Assembly (NCBI GenBank): GCA_030627905.1
Contig: DAOVRZ010000001.1
Coordinates: 1 to 64,000, forward strand
DNA: 64,000 bases
Direction: 5' to 3'
Source: JAGMES01 sp023128035
Lineage (GTDB): Bacteria; Bacillota; Halanaerobiia; DY22613
Numbering within the stretch: position 1 is the stretch's first letter; the number at the start of each line of letters is the position of its first letter. A program made the position numbers and the translations under genes. Of this stretch, positions 33,177-42,717 are shown piece by piece. The notes under the pieces were generated by a model, which was not told where the DNA came from, did not search any database, and saw nothing but the letters and a program-made list of their open reading frames with translations.

Positions 33177-34696
33177 TACCCGCAGTGCAGTCTATCAAAA
33201 GAACGGTATTGAATTGCTTCTGCTATATCTTCAGTATCAATTATTTTTGCCTGACGCAAATCAGCAATGGTGCGAGCGACTTTTATAATTTGATGGCAGC
33301 CACGTGCTGTCAGTTCTAATCGGTCCATTGCTTGAGCTAGAATTTTTTCTGCTTTAGTTGCCAATGGGCAAAAGATTTTAATCTGGGATAGAGGAATCTG
33401 ACTATTTAGATTAAAGGGGGTAGAACAATATCTATAACTTTGAATCTCTCTAGCTTTAAAAACTCTTGTTCGAACAGTTGAAGAGGATTCAACTTTGTTG
33501 GTATTAAAAAGATCATCACTATTCATTCTTGAGACTTGAATTTGTAAATCAATACGATCAAGTAGAGGTCCAGAAATTTTTTGAAAATAGCGTCTAATCT
33601 CAGAGGAAGAACAAATGCAACGTCCTGAAGGATCACCATAAAAACCACATTTACATGGATTTAGTGCTCCAATTAAAATAAATTGAGCAGGAAAAATTAC
33701 TCGGTGCTGGTGACGAGTAACCACTACTTGACTCATCTCCAGAGGTTGGCGTAACAGATTTAAAAGATCAGATCGAAACTCTCCCATTTCATCAAGAAAA
33801 AGGATACCATGATGAGCTAGACTTATTTCACCTGGCAGTGGTATTCTGCCACCACCGATTAATGCTGCTGGAGTGATGCTGTGGTGGGGTTGGCGAAAAG
33901 GCGGCTGGGTTAAAAGGTGTTGTGCTTGATGATTAATACCAGCAATGCTATGGATGCGGGTGACCTGAAGAGACTCTTCTTCACTTAATGGGGGAATAAT
34001 ACCAGGAATGGATCGAGCTAAAAGAGTTTTACCTGAACCAGGTGGGCCAATGAGAAGTAGATTGTGTCCTCCTGATGCTGCAATTTCCAATCCACGTTTG
34101 GCAAATAGTTGTCCTTTAATGGAAGCGAGATCCACTTCCATAGAATTTTGGGGAAGAGTTTTCTTTATATCTGGATAATGAATATCACCTGTTCGTAAAA
34201 AATTTACTACCTCTTCTAAACTAGAAACAGGAACAAGTTCAATCTGGTGTACTGCCTTTGCTTCAGAATAATTCTCTTTTGGTAAGATTAGGCCGTGTAA
34301 TCCTAATTCTTTGACGGTTAGTGCCATCGCTAGGCTTCCTCTAATGGGTTTTATTTTTCCATCCAAAGATAGCTCCCCTATAAAAGCAAATTCGCATAAT
34401 TTATCAGATGGTACAATCCCTTCAGCGGCTAGGATACCAATAGCAATAGGTAGGTCAAAGTAGGAACCTTCTTTAGGGATATCAGCGGGAGCTAGGTTAA
34501 TGGTAATTCGCTCACGAGGATAAGGGTAAGGGCTATTTTTTAAAGCTGAACGAACTCGTTTTCTTGCTTCACGAACAGCCGTATTTGGCAAACCTACCAG
34601 ATCAAAAGCAGGAAGTCCATTGGATAGATCAACTTCAACTACAATTGGAAACCCTTCTACACCTATATAGGATGTGCTGAGTATTTTGGCCAGCAT
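33173..34696 (-). CDS. comM: ComM/YifB Mg-chelatase-like AAA+ ATPase
   Basis: This 507-residue protein has an N-terminal Lon-protease-like/ChlI domain (GVEGFPIVVEVDLSNGLPAFD), a AAA+ core (Walker A LLIGPPGSGKTLLA, Walker B GILFLDEMGEF), a zinc-type insert (NPCKCGFYGDPSGRC) and a C-terminal Mg-chelatase helical domain (LELTARGCHQIIKVARTIAD). ComM promotes branch migration of DNA taken up by transformation (shown in Vibrio). The start follows GGAGGG. It is co-transcribed with yraN upstream (4-nt gap). The gene ends flush with repeat copy D. Confidence 0.95.
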   Translation of the reverse strand: MLAKILSTSYIGVEGFPIVVEVDLSNGLPAFDLVGLPNTAVREARKRVRSALKNSPYPYPRERITINLAPADIPKEGSYFDLPIAIGILAAEGIVPSDKLCEFAFIGELSLDGKIKPIRGSLAMALTVKELGLHGLILPKENYSEAKAVHQIELVPVSSLEEVVNFLRTGDIHYPDIKKTLPQNSMEVDLASIKGQLFAKRGLEIAASGGHNLLLIGPPGSGKTLLARSIPGIIPPLSEEESLQVTRIHSIAGINHQAQHLLTQPPFRQPHHSITPAALIGGGRIPLPGEISLAHHGILFLDEMGEFRSDLLNLLRQPLEMSQVVVTRHQHRVIFPAQFILIGALNPCKCGFYGDPSGRCICSSSEIRRYFQKISGPLLDRIDLQIQVSRMNSDDLFNTNKVESSSTVRTRVFKAREIQSYRYCSTPFNLNSQIPLSQIKIFCPLATKAEKILAQAMDRLELTARGCHQIIKVARTIADLRQAKIIDTEDIAEAIQYRSFDRLHCGY

Positions 34697-34699
34697 AAC

Positions 34700-35065
34700 C
34701 TAATCCCTCCCAATGATAAAAGCATTTGTAATATGCTCAATCTTTGGAATATTTTCATATAAAGAAATCCCAATTACATCAAAACGAAAATTTTGTGAAT
34801 AAAGATAATACTGTGCACAAAACTGAATAGCCACACGGATTAGACGTTCACGTTTTGTAGGAGTGATGCTTTCTAAAGGCGATCCAAATAAGCGAGTGGA
34901 GCGAGTACGAACTTCTACAAAGATAATGGTCTTATTTTCTTCTGTCACCAGATCAATCTCACCTTGTGATGTTCGATAATTTTCCGCCAGAATATTATAT
35001 CCCTTTCGCAATAAAAAATCTCGAGCCATCTTTTCACCCAATCTTCCCACCTCAATTCTCTTCAT
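34700..35065 (-). CDS. yraN: UPF0102 nuclease-like protein YraN
   Basis: This 121-residue protein of the restriction endonuclease-like fold has GRLGEKMARDFLLRKGYNIL, then the E..D...EVR active-site-like pattern in GEIDLVTEENKTIIFVEVRT. The function is not settled; the family often lies beside rnhB and comM, as here. ATG at 35065 follows GAGGTG; GTG 35080 is a weaker alternative. Confidence 0.93.
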   Translation of the reverse strand: MKRIEVGRLGEKMARDFLLRKGYNILAENYRTSQGEIDLVTEENKTIIFVEVRTRSTRLFGSPLESITPTKRERLIRVAIQFCAQYYLYSQNFRFDVIGISLYENIPKIEHITNAFIIGRD

Positions 35066-35478
35066 AAGAAAACACCTCACATAATTTTGTTTATAATATT
35101 AATTCGTTACTAATAGGCAAAACCCTGCCTTTTGACAATAAAAAATACAAATTAATATAAATATTTCATCATTTTAATTAATTAGAGTATTATTATATTA
35201 ACTTGTTAACAACATTTTTGGAAGGGCTTTCAGAGAGCACAAATATCTCCCAATTTTTATAAGTGAGGATAAGCTATCTTATTGGAATTACCTTCAGTGG
35301 GAGTAAATATTTCCTTCCGAAAGTTGTTAAAATTAAGATGTAATAACGTAGTTATTGCATCGGCGTTAACGCTGCTACAGTTAAAATTTTGAATAAAATA
35401 TTTTGTTTATGTTATTAGCAGCAGGAGAAATGAACTTCCTGTAGAACTTAGTACATAAATCAAAAGCTAGGAGGATTT
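35066..35478. other. Divergent gap between yraN and dprA
   Basis: This gap of about 410 nt contains the diverged repeat copy E (35205-35363) and otherwise AT-rich DNA. I cannot identify a convincing promoter for dprA. It should hold the divergent promoters of yraN-comM and dprA-smg-topA. Confidence 0.5.
35205..35363 (+). repeat. Dispersed repeat family 1, copy E (diverged)
   Basis: GTTAACAACATTTTTGGAAGG and CCTTCCGAAAGTTGTTAAA are the ends in inverted orientation, followed by TTAAGATGTAATAACGTAGT and TTATTGCATCGG, matching the overall plan of copies B and C with many substitutions. Confidence 0.75.
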
Positions 35479-36561
35479 ATGAATCGAAAATATTGGGTTG
35501 GCCTTTCGTTAATTCCTGGAGTTGGTTCACTTAGGGTAAAGCGTTTGATAGAGTATTTTAAGACACCTGAAAGGGTTTGGAGGGCTTCTAAAAAGGAATT
35601 AGTATCTGTTCCTTTGATTGGTTCTAAGTTGGCCCAAAAAATTATCGATACTAGATCAAGGATCAATTTAGAACTCTTTTTAAGGGAATGCAAAGAGGAT
35701 GAGATTCATATTTTATGTTTAGAAGATTCAGAATTTCCTGTCAATTTAAAACAAATTTACGATCCTCCTCCTGTTATTTATTATCGAGGGAGTTTTAAAA
35801 AAGAGGATTTACACAGCATAGCGATAGTAGGATCCCGTAAAATGACAGTTTATGGTCGAAGAGTCACCAGGACGTTAGTAAGGGAACTAGTTAAGATAGG
35901 ATTTACTATTGTAAGTGGGATGGCTCGTGGGATAGATGGAAACGCTCATCAGACCGCGATTGAAGAAGGCGGACGTACTATTGCAGTATTAGGGTCAGGA
36001 GTGGATGTTATCTATCCTAAAGAGCATGGTAAGCTTTATCAAGAGATTATTCAATCTGGTGCTGTTCTTTCTACATATCCTCCTAAAACACCTCCTGAGA
36101 AAGGAAATTTTCCAGCTAGAAATAGAATTATCAGTGGATTATCATATGGTACAGTAGTAATAGAAGCTGGTGTAAGAAGTGGGGCCATGATTACTGCTGA
36201 CCAAGCATTAGAGCAAAATCGAGAAGTTTTTGCTGTTCCGGGGAGTATTTTTAGTACGATGAGTCAAGGAACTAATGAACTTATTAAAAAAGGAGCAAAA
36301 TTGACTACTTCTGTTCAAGATATTCTTCATGAATTTGGTGGGTTGATGAAAGAGATTAAAATTTCGCCAAGAGGGAAAAATTTAAAATATACTGCAGTGC
36401 AAGAACAAATTATTACCCTTTTAAAAGAAAGAGAGATGGGGATTGATGAACTTGTTGGAGCACTCAACCTGGATATCTCTAAATTAAATGCAATTCTTTT
36501 AGAATTAGAATTGTTAGGGCTAGTTATCCAATACCCAGGGCCAATTTTTGCTTTAAATTAG
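35479..36561 (+). CDS. dprA: DNA processing protein DprA
   Basis: This 360-residue DprA/Smf loads RecA on incoming single-stranded DNA. An N-terminal HhH/SAM-like region (residues 1-75) is followed by a Rossmann-like core with AIVGSRKMTVYGRR, IVSGMARGIDGNAHQTAI, GSGVDVIYPKEHGKLY and FPARNRIISGLS. A C-terminal winged helix (about 300-360) completes it. The start is behind CTAGGAGGA. Together with comM nearby it suggests competence potential. Confidence 0.97.
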   Translation: MNRKYWVGLSLIPGVGSLRVKRLIEYFKTPERVWRASKKELVSVPLIGSKLAQKIIDTRSRINLELFLRECKEDEIHILCLEDSEFPVNLKQIYDPPPVIYYRGSFKKEDLHSIAIVGSRKMTVYGRRVTRTLVRELVKIGFTIVSGMARGIDGNAHQTAIEEGGRTIAVLGSGVDVIYPKEHGKLYQEIIQSGAVLSTYPPKTPPEKGNFPARNRIISGLSYGTVVIEAGVRSGAMITADQALEQNREVFAVPGSIFSTMSQGTNELIKKGAKLTTSVQDILHEFGGLMKEIKISPRGKNLKYTAVQEQIITLLKEREMGIDELVGALNLDISKLNAILLELELLGLVIQYPGPIFALN

Positions 36562-36654
36562 TCTTAAGTAGCGAAAATACTTTACAAATTTTATCATTAC
36601 CCATATAATAAGATAAGTAAAAATATGAGGAGAATCTATATTGGGGGAGAGGAA

Positions 36655-37137
36655 ATGAACTCAAATATTATAGAGATTGTAAGTCTTTTGGTTCAAAGAC
36701 TATTGCATAATGAAGATTTAACTGTTAATGAAGAGGAGATTGTTCAAACTTTAATAGAACTTGGATATGATATTATAGATATTGAAATGGCTTTCGAATT
36801 AATTTTTTCTTCCGCGGAGATAATAGGTATATCAGAATCTTATGAAAATCATACATATCTTCCATCTTCCATGAGAATCTTTTCGCAAAGCGAAAAAATG
36901 CTCTTTTCTTCAGAAGCATATGGAATTCTTATCTTTTTATTAAGTAAAGGTCTCCTTGCCAATCAGGAGTTGGAGGAAATCATTGGGAGAAGTTTTAGTC
37001 TTCAAGCTATAGAGATTGATAAACAAGAACTTTGGCAACTTTTGAAAATGTCAATTAAAAATAGATTAAAGTTAATATTTATCAAAAAGCTGAAGTTTGA
37101 TGATGTAGAAGAAAAAAATAATTTTTGGATTCATTAG
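36655..37137 (+). CDS. smg: Smg/DUF494 family protein
   Basis: This 160-residue helical protein begins MNSNIIEIVSLLVQRLLHNE, like the Smg (DUF494) family, which usually lies between dprA and topA, exactly as here. The function is unknown. ATG 36655 follows GGGGGAGAGG; ATG 36625 precedes the ribosome site. Confidence 0.82.
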   Translation: MNSNIIEIVSLLVQRLLHNEDLTVNEEEIVQTLIELGYDIIDIEMAFELIFSSAEIIGISESYENHTYLPSSMRIFSQSEKMLFSSEAYGILIFLLSKGLLANQELEEIIGRSFSLQAIEIDKQELWQLLKMSIKNRLKLIFIKKLKFDDVEEKNNFWIH

Positions 37138-37164
37138 TAATTTGGGATTTGTGGGGGTGAGAAT

Positions 37165-39258
37165 ATGGCGGAAAAATTGGTTCCAGATAAATTAGTTATT
37201 GTGGAGTCGCCAGCAAAGGCAAAAACTATTGGCAAATTTTTAGGAAAACATTTTCATGTTGAGGCCTCTATGGGTCATGTGATTGACTTACCCAAAAGTC
37301 AATTAGGTGTAGATGTTGAACATGATTTTCAACCTAAGTATATTACTATTCGAGGAAAAGGAAAAATCCTTAAAGCTTTAAAAAAGGCTGCGAAAAAGAA
37401 AACAGAGATTTATCTTGCTACTGACCCGGATCGTGAGGGGGAAGCGATTAGCTGGCATCTGGCTCGGGCATTAGAAATTGATGATAATAAACTCTGTCGA
37501 ATAGAATTTAATGAAATTACGAAAAAAGCAGTTCAAAATGCATTAAAATCACCGAGGATGATTGATAAAGATCGAGTTGATGCACAACAAACGCGTCGAA
37601 TTTTTGATCGTCTTGTAGGTTATCAGTTAAGCCCTCTTTTGTGGAATAAAGTTCGTAAGGGTCTAAGTGCAGGAAGAGTGCAGACGGTTGCGGTTAGGAT
37701 TATCTGTGACCGTGAACGGGAGATTGAATCTTTTGATACGGAAGAATATTGGACTATTGATGCTCATTTAGTGAAAGATATTGATACTTTTATAGCAAGA
37801 TTACATCGGATTGAAAATAAAAAAGTAAAAATTAGCAATGAAAAGGAAGCTAAGGAACATGAAACTCAGTTAAAAAAAGAAAATTACGTAGTTGAACTCG
37901 TTAAAGAGCGCCAACGTCAGCGTAAACCTAATCCGCCATTTATTACAAGTAGTCTGCAGCAGACTGCTGCAAATATATTGGGATTTAGTACAAAAAAGAC
38001 AATGTATGTCGCGCAGCAACTATATGAAGGTTTAGATTTACCACAGGGAACTACTGGTTTAATAACATATATCCGTACTGATTCAACGCGAATCTCTGAA
38101 GAGGCTCAACTTGAAGCGCGAGAATATATTGAAAAAAGATTTAGTTTGAAATATGTTCCAGAAAAGAAAGTGGAATATCGCAAAAAGAAAGGTGCTCAGG
38201 ATGCTCATGAGGCTATTCGACCATCTTCTGTCAAGATTGAACCAGATGCGATTCGAAAATATTTGGAACCTGAACAATATAAACTGTATAAACTAATCTG
38301 GGAGCGTTTTCTTGCTAGTCAGATGAAACCTGCAATCAATAAAATTCTTACTATAGATATTAAGGCAGGAAAATATTTATTTCGTTTAACTGGTACTACT
38401 AATATCTTTAAGGGATTTTTAGCTGTAGATACTTTTGGGGTAAAGAAAAAAGAACAGGAGTTGCCTAGTTTGCAGGAAGGCCAAATTTTAGATTTGAAAA
38501 AACTCTTGTCAGAACAACACTTTACTCAACCTCCTCCTCGATATACCGAAGCAAGTTTGGTTAAGGTATTAGAAGAGAATGGTATAGGAAGACCAAGTAC
38601 CTATGCTCCGATTGTCGGAACCGTTCAAGCAAGAGGTTATGTTATTAAAGAGGGAAAATCTTTAAAACCGACAGAGTTGGGTTTTATCGTTACTGATCTT
38701 TTAATAGAACATTTTCCTGATGTAACAGGTGTAGAATTTACGGCTATGTTAGAAGATAAGTTAGATGAAATTGAAGAAGGTACAGTAAATTGGGTAAGTA
38801 TTTTGAAAAAGTTTTATGAACCTTTTGCTAAGAGATTAGAAAAGGCGCAAACAGAAATGGCAAATGTTGAAATAGAGCCAGAACTTACTGATGTGATTTG
38901 TGAAAAATGTGGTAGAAATATGATTGTTAAACATGGTCGTTACGGCAAGTTTTTAGCATGTCCTGGATACCCTGACTGCAAAAACACTCAACCGTTTATG
39001 GTAAAAATCGGAGTTGAATGTCCTCAATGTGGTCAAGGAGAATTAGTACAAAGACGAACAAAAAAGAAACGTACTTTTTACGGATGCAGTAAGTATCCAG
39101 AGTGTGATTTTGTAACCTGGGATCGTCCTATAAAGCGGCAATGTCCAGATTGTGGTGCAGCGTTTTTAGTTGAGAAACGGAAAAAGAAAGAAAAAATTAA
39201 TTATTGCATAAATGAAAATTGTGGATATCAAGAAATTGAAGGAGAAGAGGAAAAATGA
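37165..39258 (+). CDS. topA: DNA topoisomerase I
   Basis: This 697-residue type IA topoisomerase relaxes negative supercoils. A Toprim domain (LVIVESPAKAKTIGKFLG; DPDREGEAISWHL) comes first, the active-site Tyr is in LITYIRTDSTRIS, and GIGRPSTYAPIV follows. Three C-terminal zinc ribbons are seen: CEKCGRNMIVKHGRYGKFLAC, CPQCGQGE with CSKYPEC, and CPDCGAAF with CINENC. It overlaps trmFO by 4 nt (ATGA). Confidence 0.98.
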   Translation: MAEKLVPDKLVIVESPAKAKTIGKFLGKHFHVEASMGHVIDLPKSQLGVDVEHDFQPKYITIRGKGKILKALKKAAKKKTEIYLATDPDREGEAISWHLARALEIDDNKLCRIEFNEITKKAVQNALKSPRMIDKDRVDAQQTRRIFDRLVGYQLSPLLWNKVRKGLSAGRVQTVAVRIICDREREIESFDTEEYWTIDAHLVKDIDTFIARLHRIENKKVKISNEKEAKEHETQLKKENYVVELVKERQRQRKPNPPFITSSLQQTAANILGFSTKKTMYVAQQLYEGLDLPQGTTGLITYIRTDSTRISEEAQLEAREYIEKRFSLKYVPEKKVEYRKKKGAQDAHEAIRPSSVKIEPDAIRKYLEPEQYKLYKLIWERFLASQMKPAINKILTIDIKAGKYLFRLTGTTNIFKGFLAVDTFGVKKKEQELPSLQEGQILDLKKLLSEQHFTQPPPRYTEASLVKVLEENGIGRPSTYAPIVGTVQARGYVIKEGKSLKPTELGFIVTDLLIEHFPDVTGVEFTAMLEDKLDEIEEGTVNWVSILKKFYEPFAKRLEKAQTEMANVEIEPELTDVICEKCGRNMIVKHGRYGKFLACPGYPDCKNTQPFMVKIGVECPQCGQGELVQRRTKKKRTFYGCSKYPECDFVTWDRPIKRQCPDCGAAFLVEKRKKKEKINYCINENCGYQEIEGEEEK

Positions 39259-40571
39259 CAAAGGTACGAGTGATCGGAGCAGGACTTGCTGGAACAGAAG
39301 CTGCTTGGCAGATAGCTGAAGCAGGATTTCTAGTAGAATTATGTGAGATGCGTCCAAAAAAGATGACACCAGCTCATCATACAAAATATTTTGGTGAATT
39401 GGTTTGTAGTAACTCCCTTAAGGCAGATCACTTAGGAAATGCTGCTGGTCTTTTAAAAACAGAGATGCGAGAATTAAATTCTATCATAATGTCTGTAGCA
39501 GATGAAAATAAAGTTCCTGCAGGTCAAGCATTAGCTGTAGATAGGGATAAATATGCTAAATCGTTAACAGATAAAATTTTAAGCAATCCCCGTATTAAGA
39601 TTAATTATGATGAAATCACTGAAATTCCTGAAGATGGGATTACAATTATTGCAACTGGTCCTTTGACTTCAGATAATCTTTCTAAGGCCATTCAGGAAAA
39701 ATTGGGTTCGGATTATTGTTACTTTTTTGATGCGGCAGCACCGATAGTTGCAAAAGATAGCCTCAATCTAGAGATTGTTTATCGAGCATCTCGTTATGGC
39801 AAAGAAGGTGAGGGAGATTATCTTAATTGCCCGATGAATAAAGAAGAATATGAAACTTTTTGGCAGGAACTTATTAATGCTGAGCGAGCTGAAGTAAAAG
39901 ATTTTGAAAAGGGAAACTTCTTTGAGGGATGCCTTCCCATTGAGGAAATTGCAAGTCGTGGAATTAAGACTTTAGCTTTTGGCCCTCTAAAACCTGTAGG
40001 ATTAGAAGATCCACGAACTGGTAAAAGACCATATGCGGTTGTACAGTTACGCCAAGATAATCTAGAAGGAACACTCTTTAATCTAGTTGGATTCCAGACT
40101 CGTCTTAAATGGGGAGAACAAAAACGGGTGTTTTCAATGATTCCGGGATTAGAGGAAGCAGAATTCATCCGATATGGAGTTATGCATCGGAATACTTTCA
40201 TAAATTCACCTAAGTTATTGGAACCAACTCTTCAGTTGAAAACTGACCCAAGAATCTTTTTTGCTGGACAGATTACGGGAGTTGAAGGTTATGTAGAATC
40301 TGTAGCAATGGGGATTATTGCAGGACTCAATGCTGTTCGACTTATTCAAAAAAAAGAATTATTAATTTTTCCTAAAGAAACTGCACATGGAGCTTTGACT
40401 CATTATATAACAGCAGCTAATCAGAAAAGTTTTCAACCGATGAATATTAATTTTGGAATCCTTCCTCCATTGAAGGAGAAGATAAAAGACAAAAAATTAA
40501 AAAAAGAAACAGTTTCTAAGCGCGGATTAGAATTTTTGAATCATTTTATAAAAGTTCATGAAATAAATTAA
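39255..40571 (+). CDS. trmFO: Methylenetetrahydrofolate-tRNA-uridine-54 methyltransferase TrmFO
   Basis: This 438-residue FAD enzyme makes m5U54 in tRNA using methylene-THF. The FAD-binding GAGLAGTEAAWQIAEAG is at the N terminus, followed by FGELVCSNSLKAD (catalytic-region Cys) and ITGVEGYVESVAMG near the end. It is translationally coupled to topA. In many Bacillota xerC follows; here hslV follows directly. Confidence 0.97.
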   Translation: MTKVRVIGAGLAGTEAAWQIAEAGFLVELCEMRPKKMTPAHHTKYFGELVCSNSLKADHLGNAAGLLKTEMRELNSIIMSVADENKVPAGQALAVDRDKYAKSLTDKILSNPRIKINYDEITEIPEDGITIIATGPLTSDNLSKAIQEKLGSDYCYFFDAAAPIVAKDSLNLEIVYRASRYGKEGEGDYLNCPMNKEEYETFWQELINAERAEVKDFEKGNFFEGCLPIEEIASRGIKTLAFGPLKPVGLEDPRTGKRPYAVVQLRQDNLEGTLFNLVGFQTRLKWGEQKRVFSMIPGLEEAEFIRYGVMHRNTFINSPKLLEPTLQLKTDPRIFFAGQITGVEGYVESVAMGIIAGLNAVRLIQKKELLIFPKETAHGALTHYITAANQKSFQPMNINFGILPPLKEKIKDKKLKKETVSKRGLEFLNHFIKVHEIN

Positions 40572-40613
40572 TATTACGTTAGTATAGGATTTACATTTAT
40601 ATGATTTTAAATC

Positions 40614-40643
40614 TTGACATAATCTTTATAATTATGATAGTAT
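40614..40643 (+). promoter_or_regulatory. Putative promoter of hslVU-codY
   Basis: TTGACA (40614-40619) and TAGTAT (40638-40643), spacer 18, lie 100 nt before hslV. The -10 box is weak. Confidence 0.45.
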
Positions 40644-40742
40644 ATATGATAATAAATAAGAATGTTTAGTCTAAAGGGATAATACTTAATAGAATATGCC
40701 TATACTCAAAAAATAAATATTTTGGTGGAAGGAGGTTGGAAA

Positions 40743-41273
40743 ATGTTTCAGGCCACAACTATTGTTGCAGTAAAGCATAATAATAAGGTTGCAGTAGCTG
40801 GAGATGGTCAGGTGACTATGGGGAATACTATAATGAAGCATGGTGCTAAAAAAGTAAGACGAATTTACAGAGGAGAGGTTGTTGTAGGTTTTGCAGGGGC
40901 GGCCGCTGATGCATTTACTCTTTTTGAAAAATTCGAAGGAAAACTGGAAGAATTTCATGGAAATTTACAGCGTGCTGCCGTTGAGCTTGCTAAAGAATGG
41001 CGTACTGATAAAATTTTACGCAAATTAGAAGCCCTATTAATCGCTGCAAATCAAGAAAACATGCTTGTGATTTCTGGTACAGGTGATATTATTGAACCAG
41101 ATGGCCAGACGGTAGCTATTGGTTCAGGTGGACCTTATGCTCAAGCTGCAGCTATGGCTTTAGTTCAAAACTCAGATTTATCTGCTAAAGAGATTGCTAT
41201 AAAAGCTATGGAAATTGCAGGATCTATTTGTATTTACACTAATCAGAATATAACTGTTGAAGAGTTATATTAA
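40743..41273 (+). CDS. hslV: ATP-dependent protease subunit HslV (ClpQ)
   Basis: This 176-residue N-terminal-nucleophile peptidase has the likely catalytic Thr at residue 5 (FQATTIVAV), after a four-residue propeptide. Also seen are GDGQVTMGN, GFAGAAADAFTL and GSGGPYAQAAAMAL. It forms a proteasome-like double hexamer capped by HslU. ATG 40743 follows GGAAGGAGGTT; the upstream in-frame ATG at 40722 is not supported. Confidence 0.97.
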   Translation: MFQATTIVAVKHNNKVAVAGDGQVTMGNTIMKHGAKKVRRIYRGEVVVGFAGAAADAFTLFEKFEGKLEEFHGNLQRAAVELAKEWRTDKILRKLEALLIAANQENMLVISGTGDIIEPDGQTVAIGSGGPYAQAAAMALVQNSDLSAKEIAIKAMEIAGSICIYTNQNITVEELY

Positions 41274-41289
41274 TTTAGGAGGGGATTAT

Positions 41290-42681
41290 ATGGAAGAACT
41301 TACTCCACGTCAAATCGTGGAACAGCTTGATAAATATATTATTGGTCAGGATCAGGCCAAAAAGTCAGTTGCGGTTGCTTTAAGAAATCGGTATCGCCGA
41401 AAAAAACTTCCCTCTGATTTAAAGGATGAAGTGGTACCCAAAAATATTTTGATGATTGGTCCTACAGGTGTAGGTAAGACTGAAATAGCCCGACGCTTAG
41501 CCAAATTGTCTGGCGCTCCTTTTATAAAGGTTGAAGTAACAAAATTTACTGAAGTGGGTTATGTGGGTCGTGATGTAGAATCAATGATTCGAGATTTACT
41601 AGAGACGTCGATTCGTATGGTAAAAAAAGAACGAATGGCTCAAGTTGAGGATAAAGCCATCCTATTGGCTGAAGAGAGAGTCGTTGAATTGATGTTACCT
41701 CTACCATCTAAAAAGCAGTCAAATCCATTAAATATGCTCTTTGGAAGATATAATGAATCTTCTGAAGAAGATGGTGATGAATCAACAGAGTATCCTCAGA
41801 TTATAGAAAGGCAAGAACGCCTATTAAAAAGGCTACGAAATGGTGAATTAGAAGATCAAATTATTGAGATTGAAGTTGAACAGCAAGGTATGCCAATGAT
41901 TGAAATTTTTTCTGGTACTGGTATGGAAGAAATGGGTGTAAATTTTCAAGATATGTTGAGTGGTATGTTCCCAGCTAAAAAGAAAAAGCGTAAGCTAACT
42001 ATTAAACAAGGACGTGAGTTATTAAAACAAGAAGAAGCTAATAAATTAATTGATATGGACGATGTTTCAATGGATGCAATTTACAGGGTGGAAGAATCAG
42101 GTATAATTTTCTTAGATGAGATTGATAAAATTGCTGGTAAAGAATCAGGACGTGGCCCTGACGTGTCTCGAGAAGGAGTTCAAAGAGACATTCTGCCAAT
42201 TGTAGAAGGTTCTACTGTAGTAACAAAATATGGTTCAGTTAAAACCGACCATATTCTGTTTATTGCTGCTGGGGCATTTCATATTTCTAAACCTTCGGAT
42301 TTAATTCCTGAATTACAAGGACGTTTTCCTATTCGAGTGGAGCTTACTTCTCTTTCTGAAAAGGATTTTCAACAGATTTTGACTGAACCTAAAAATGCAT
42401 TAATTAAACAATACACAGCCCTTTTAGCAACTGAAGGGATTGAAATTGAATTCACGCCTGATTCCATTAAAGAACTTGCAAGTATTGCTTTTTTAGTTAA
42501 TGAGCAGACTGAGAATATAGGTGCCAGACGTCTCCATACCATTTTAGAAAAACTTTTGGAAGAACTTTCTTTTGAAGCACCTGAACTTGATACAAGTAAA
42601 ATAAGCATAGATCTTCAATATGTTAAAAATCAACTTGATAATGTAGTTAAAGATAAAGATTTAAGTAAATTTATTCTATAA
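41290..42681 (+). CDS. hslU: HslU (ClpY) ATPase
   Basis: This 463-residue AAA+ unfoldase partner of HslV has Walker A GPTGVGKTEIARRLA, an acidic I-domain (about residues 110-245), Walker B GIIFLDEIDKIA and C-terminal sensor 2 GARRLHTILEKLLEELSF. ATG 41290 follows TAGGAGGGG. It is followed by codY after 36 nt. Confidence 0.98.
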   Translation: MEELTPRQIVEQLDKYIIGQDQAKKSVAVALRNRYRRKKLPSDLKDEVVPKNILMIGPTGVGKTEIARRLAKLSGAPFIKVEVTKFTEVGYVGRDVESMIRDLLETSIRMVKKERMAQVEDKAILLAEERVVELMLPLPSKKQSNPLNMLFGRYNESSEEDGDESTEYPQIIERQERLLKRLRNGELEDQIIEIEVEQQGMPMIEIFSGTGMEEMGVNFQDMLSGMFPAKKKKRKLTIKQGRELLKQEEANKLIDMDDVSMDAIYRVEESGIIFLDEIDKIAGKESGRGPDVSREGVQRDILPIVEGSTVVTKYGSVKTDHILFIAAGAFHISKPSDLIPELQGRFPIRVELTSLSEKDFQQILTEPKNALIKQYTALLATEGIEIEFTPDSIKELASIAFLVNEQTENIGARRLHTILEKLLEELSFEAPELDTSKISIDLQYVKNQLDNVVKDKDLSKFIL

Positions 42682-42717
42682 CTAAAAGTAATCGAAGCTT
42701 GAATTGGAGGAAAGAAG

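Noticed and set aside
39818..40201. 127-codon minus-strand ORF inside trmFO
   Set aside because: Antisense shadow; composition and codon use are not coding-like.
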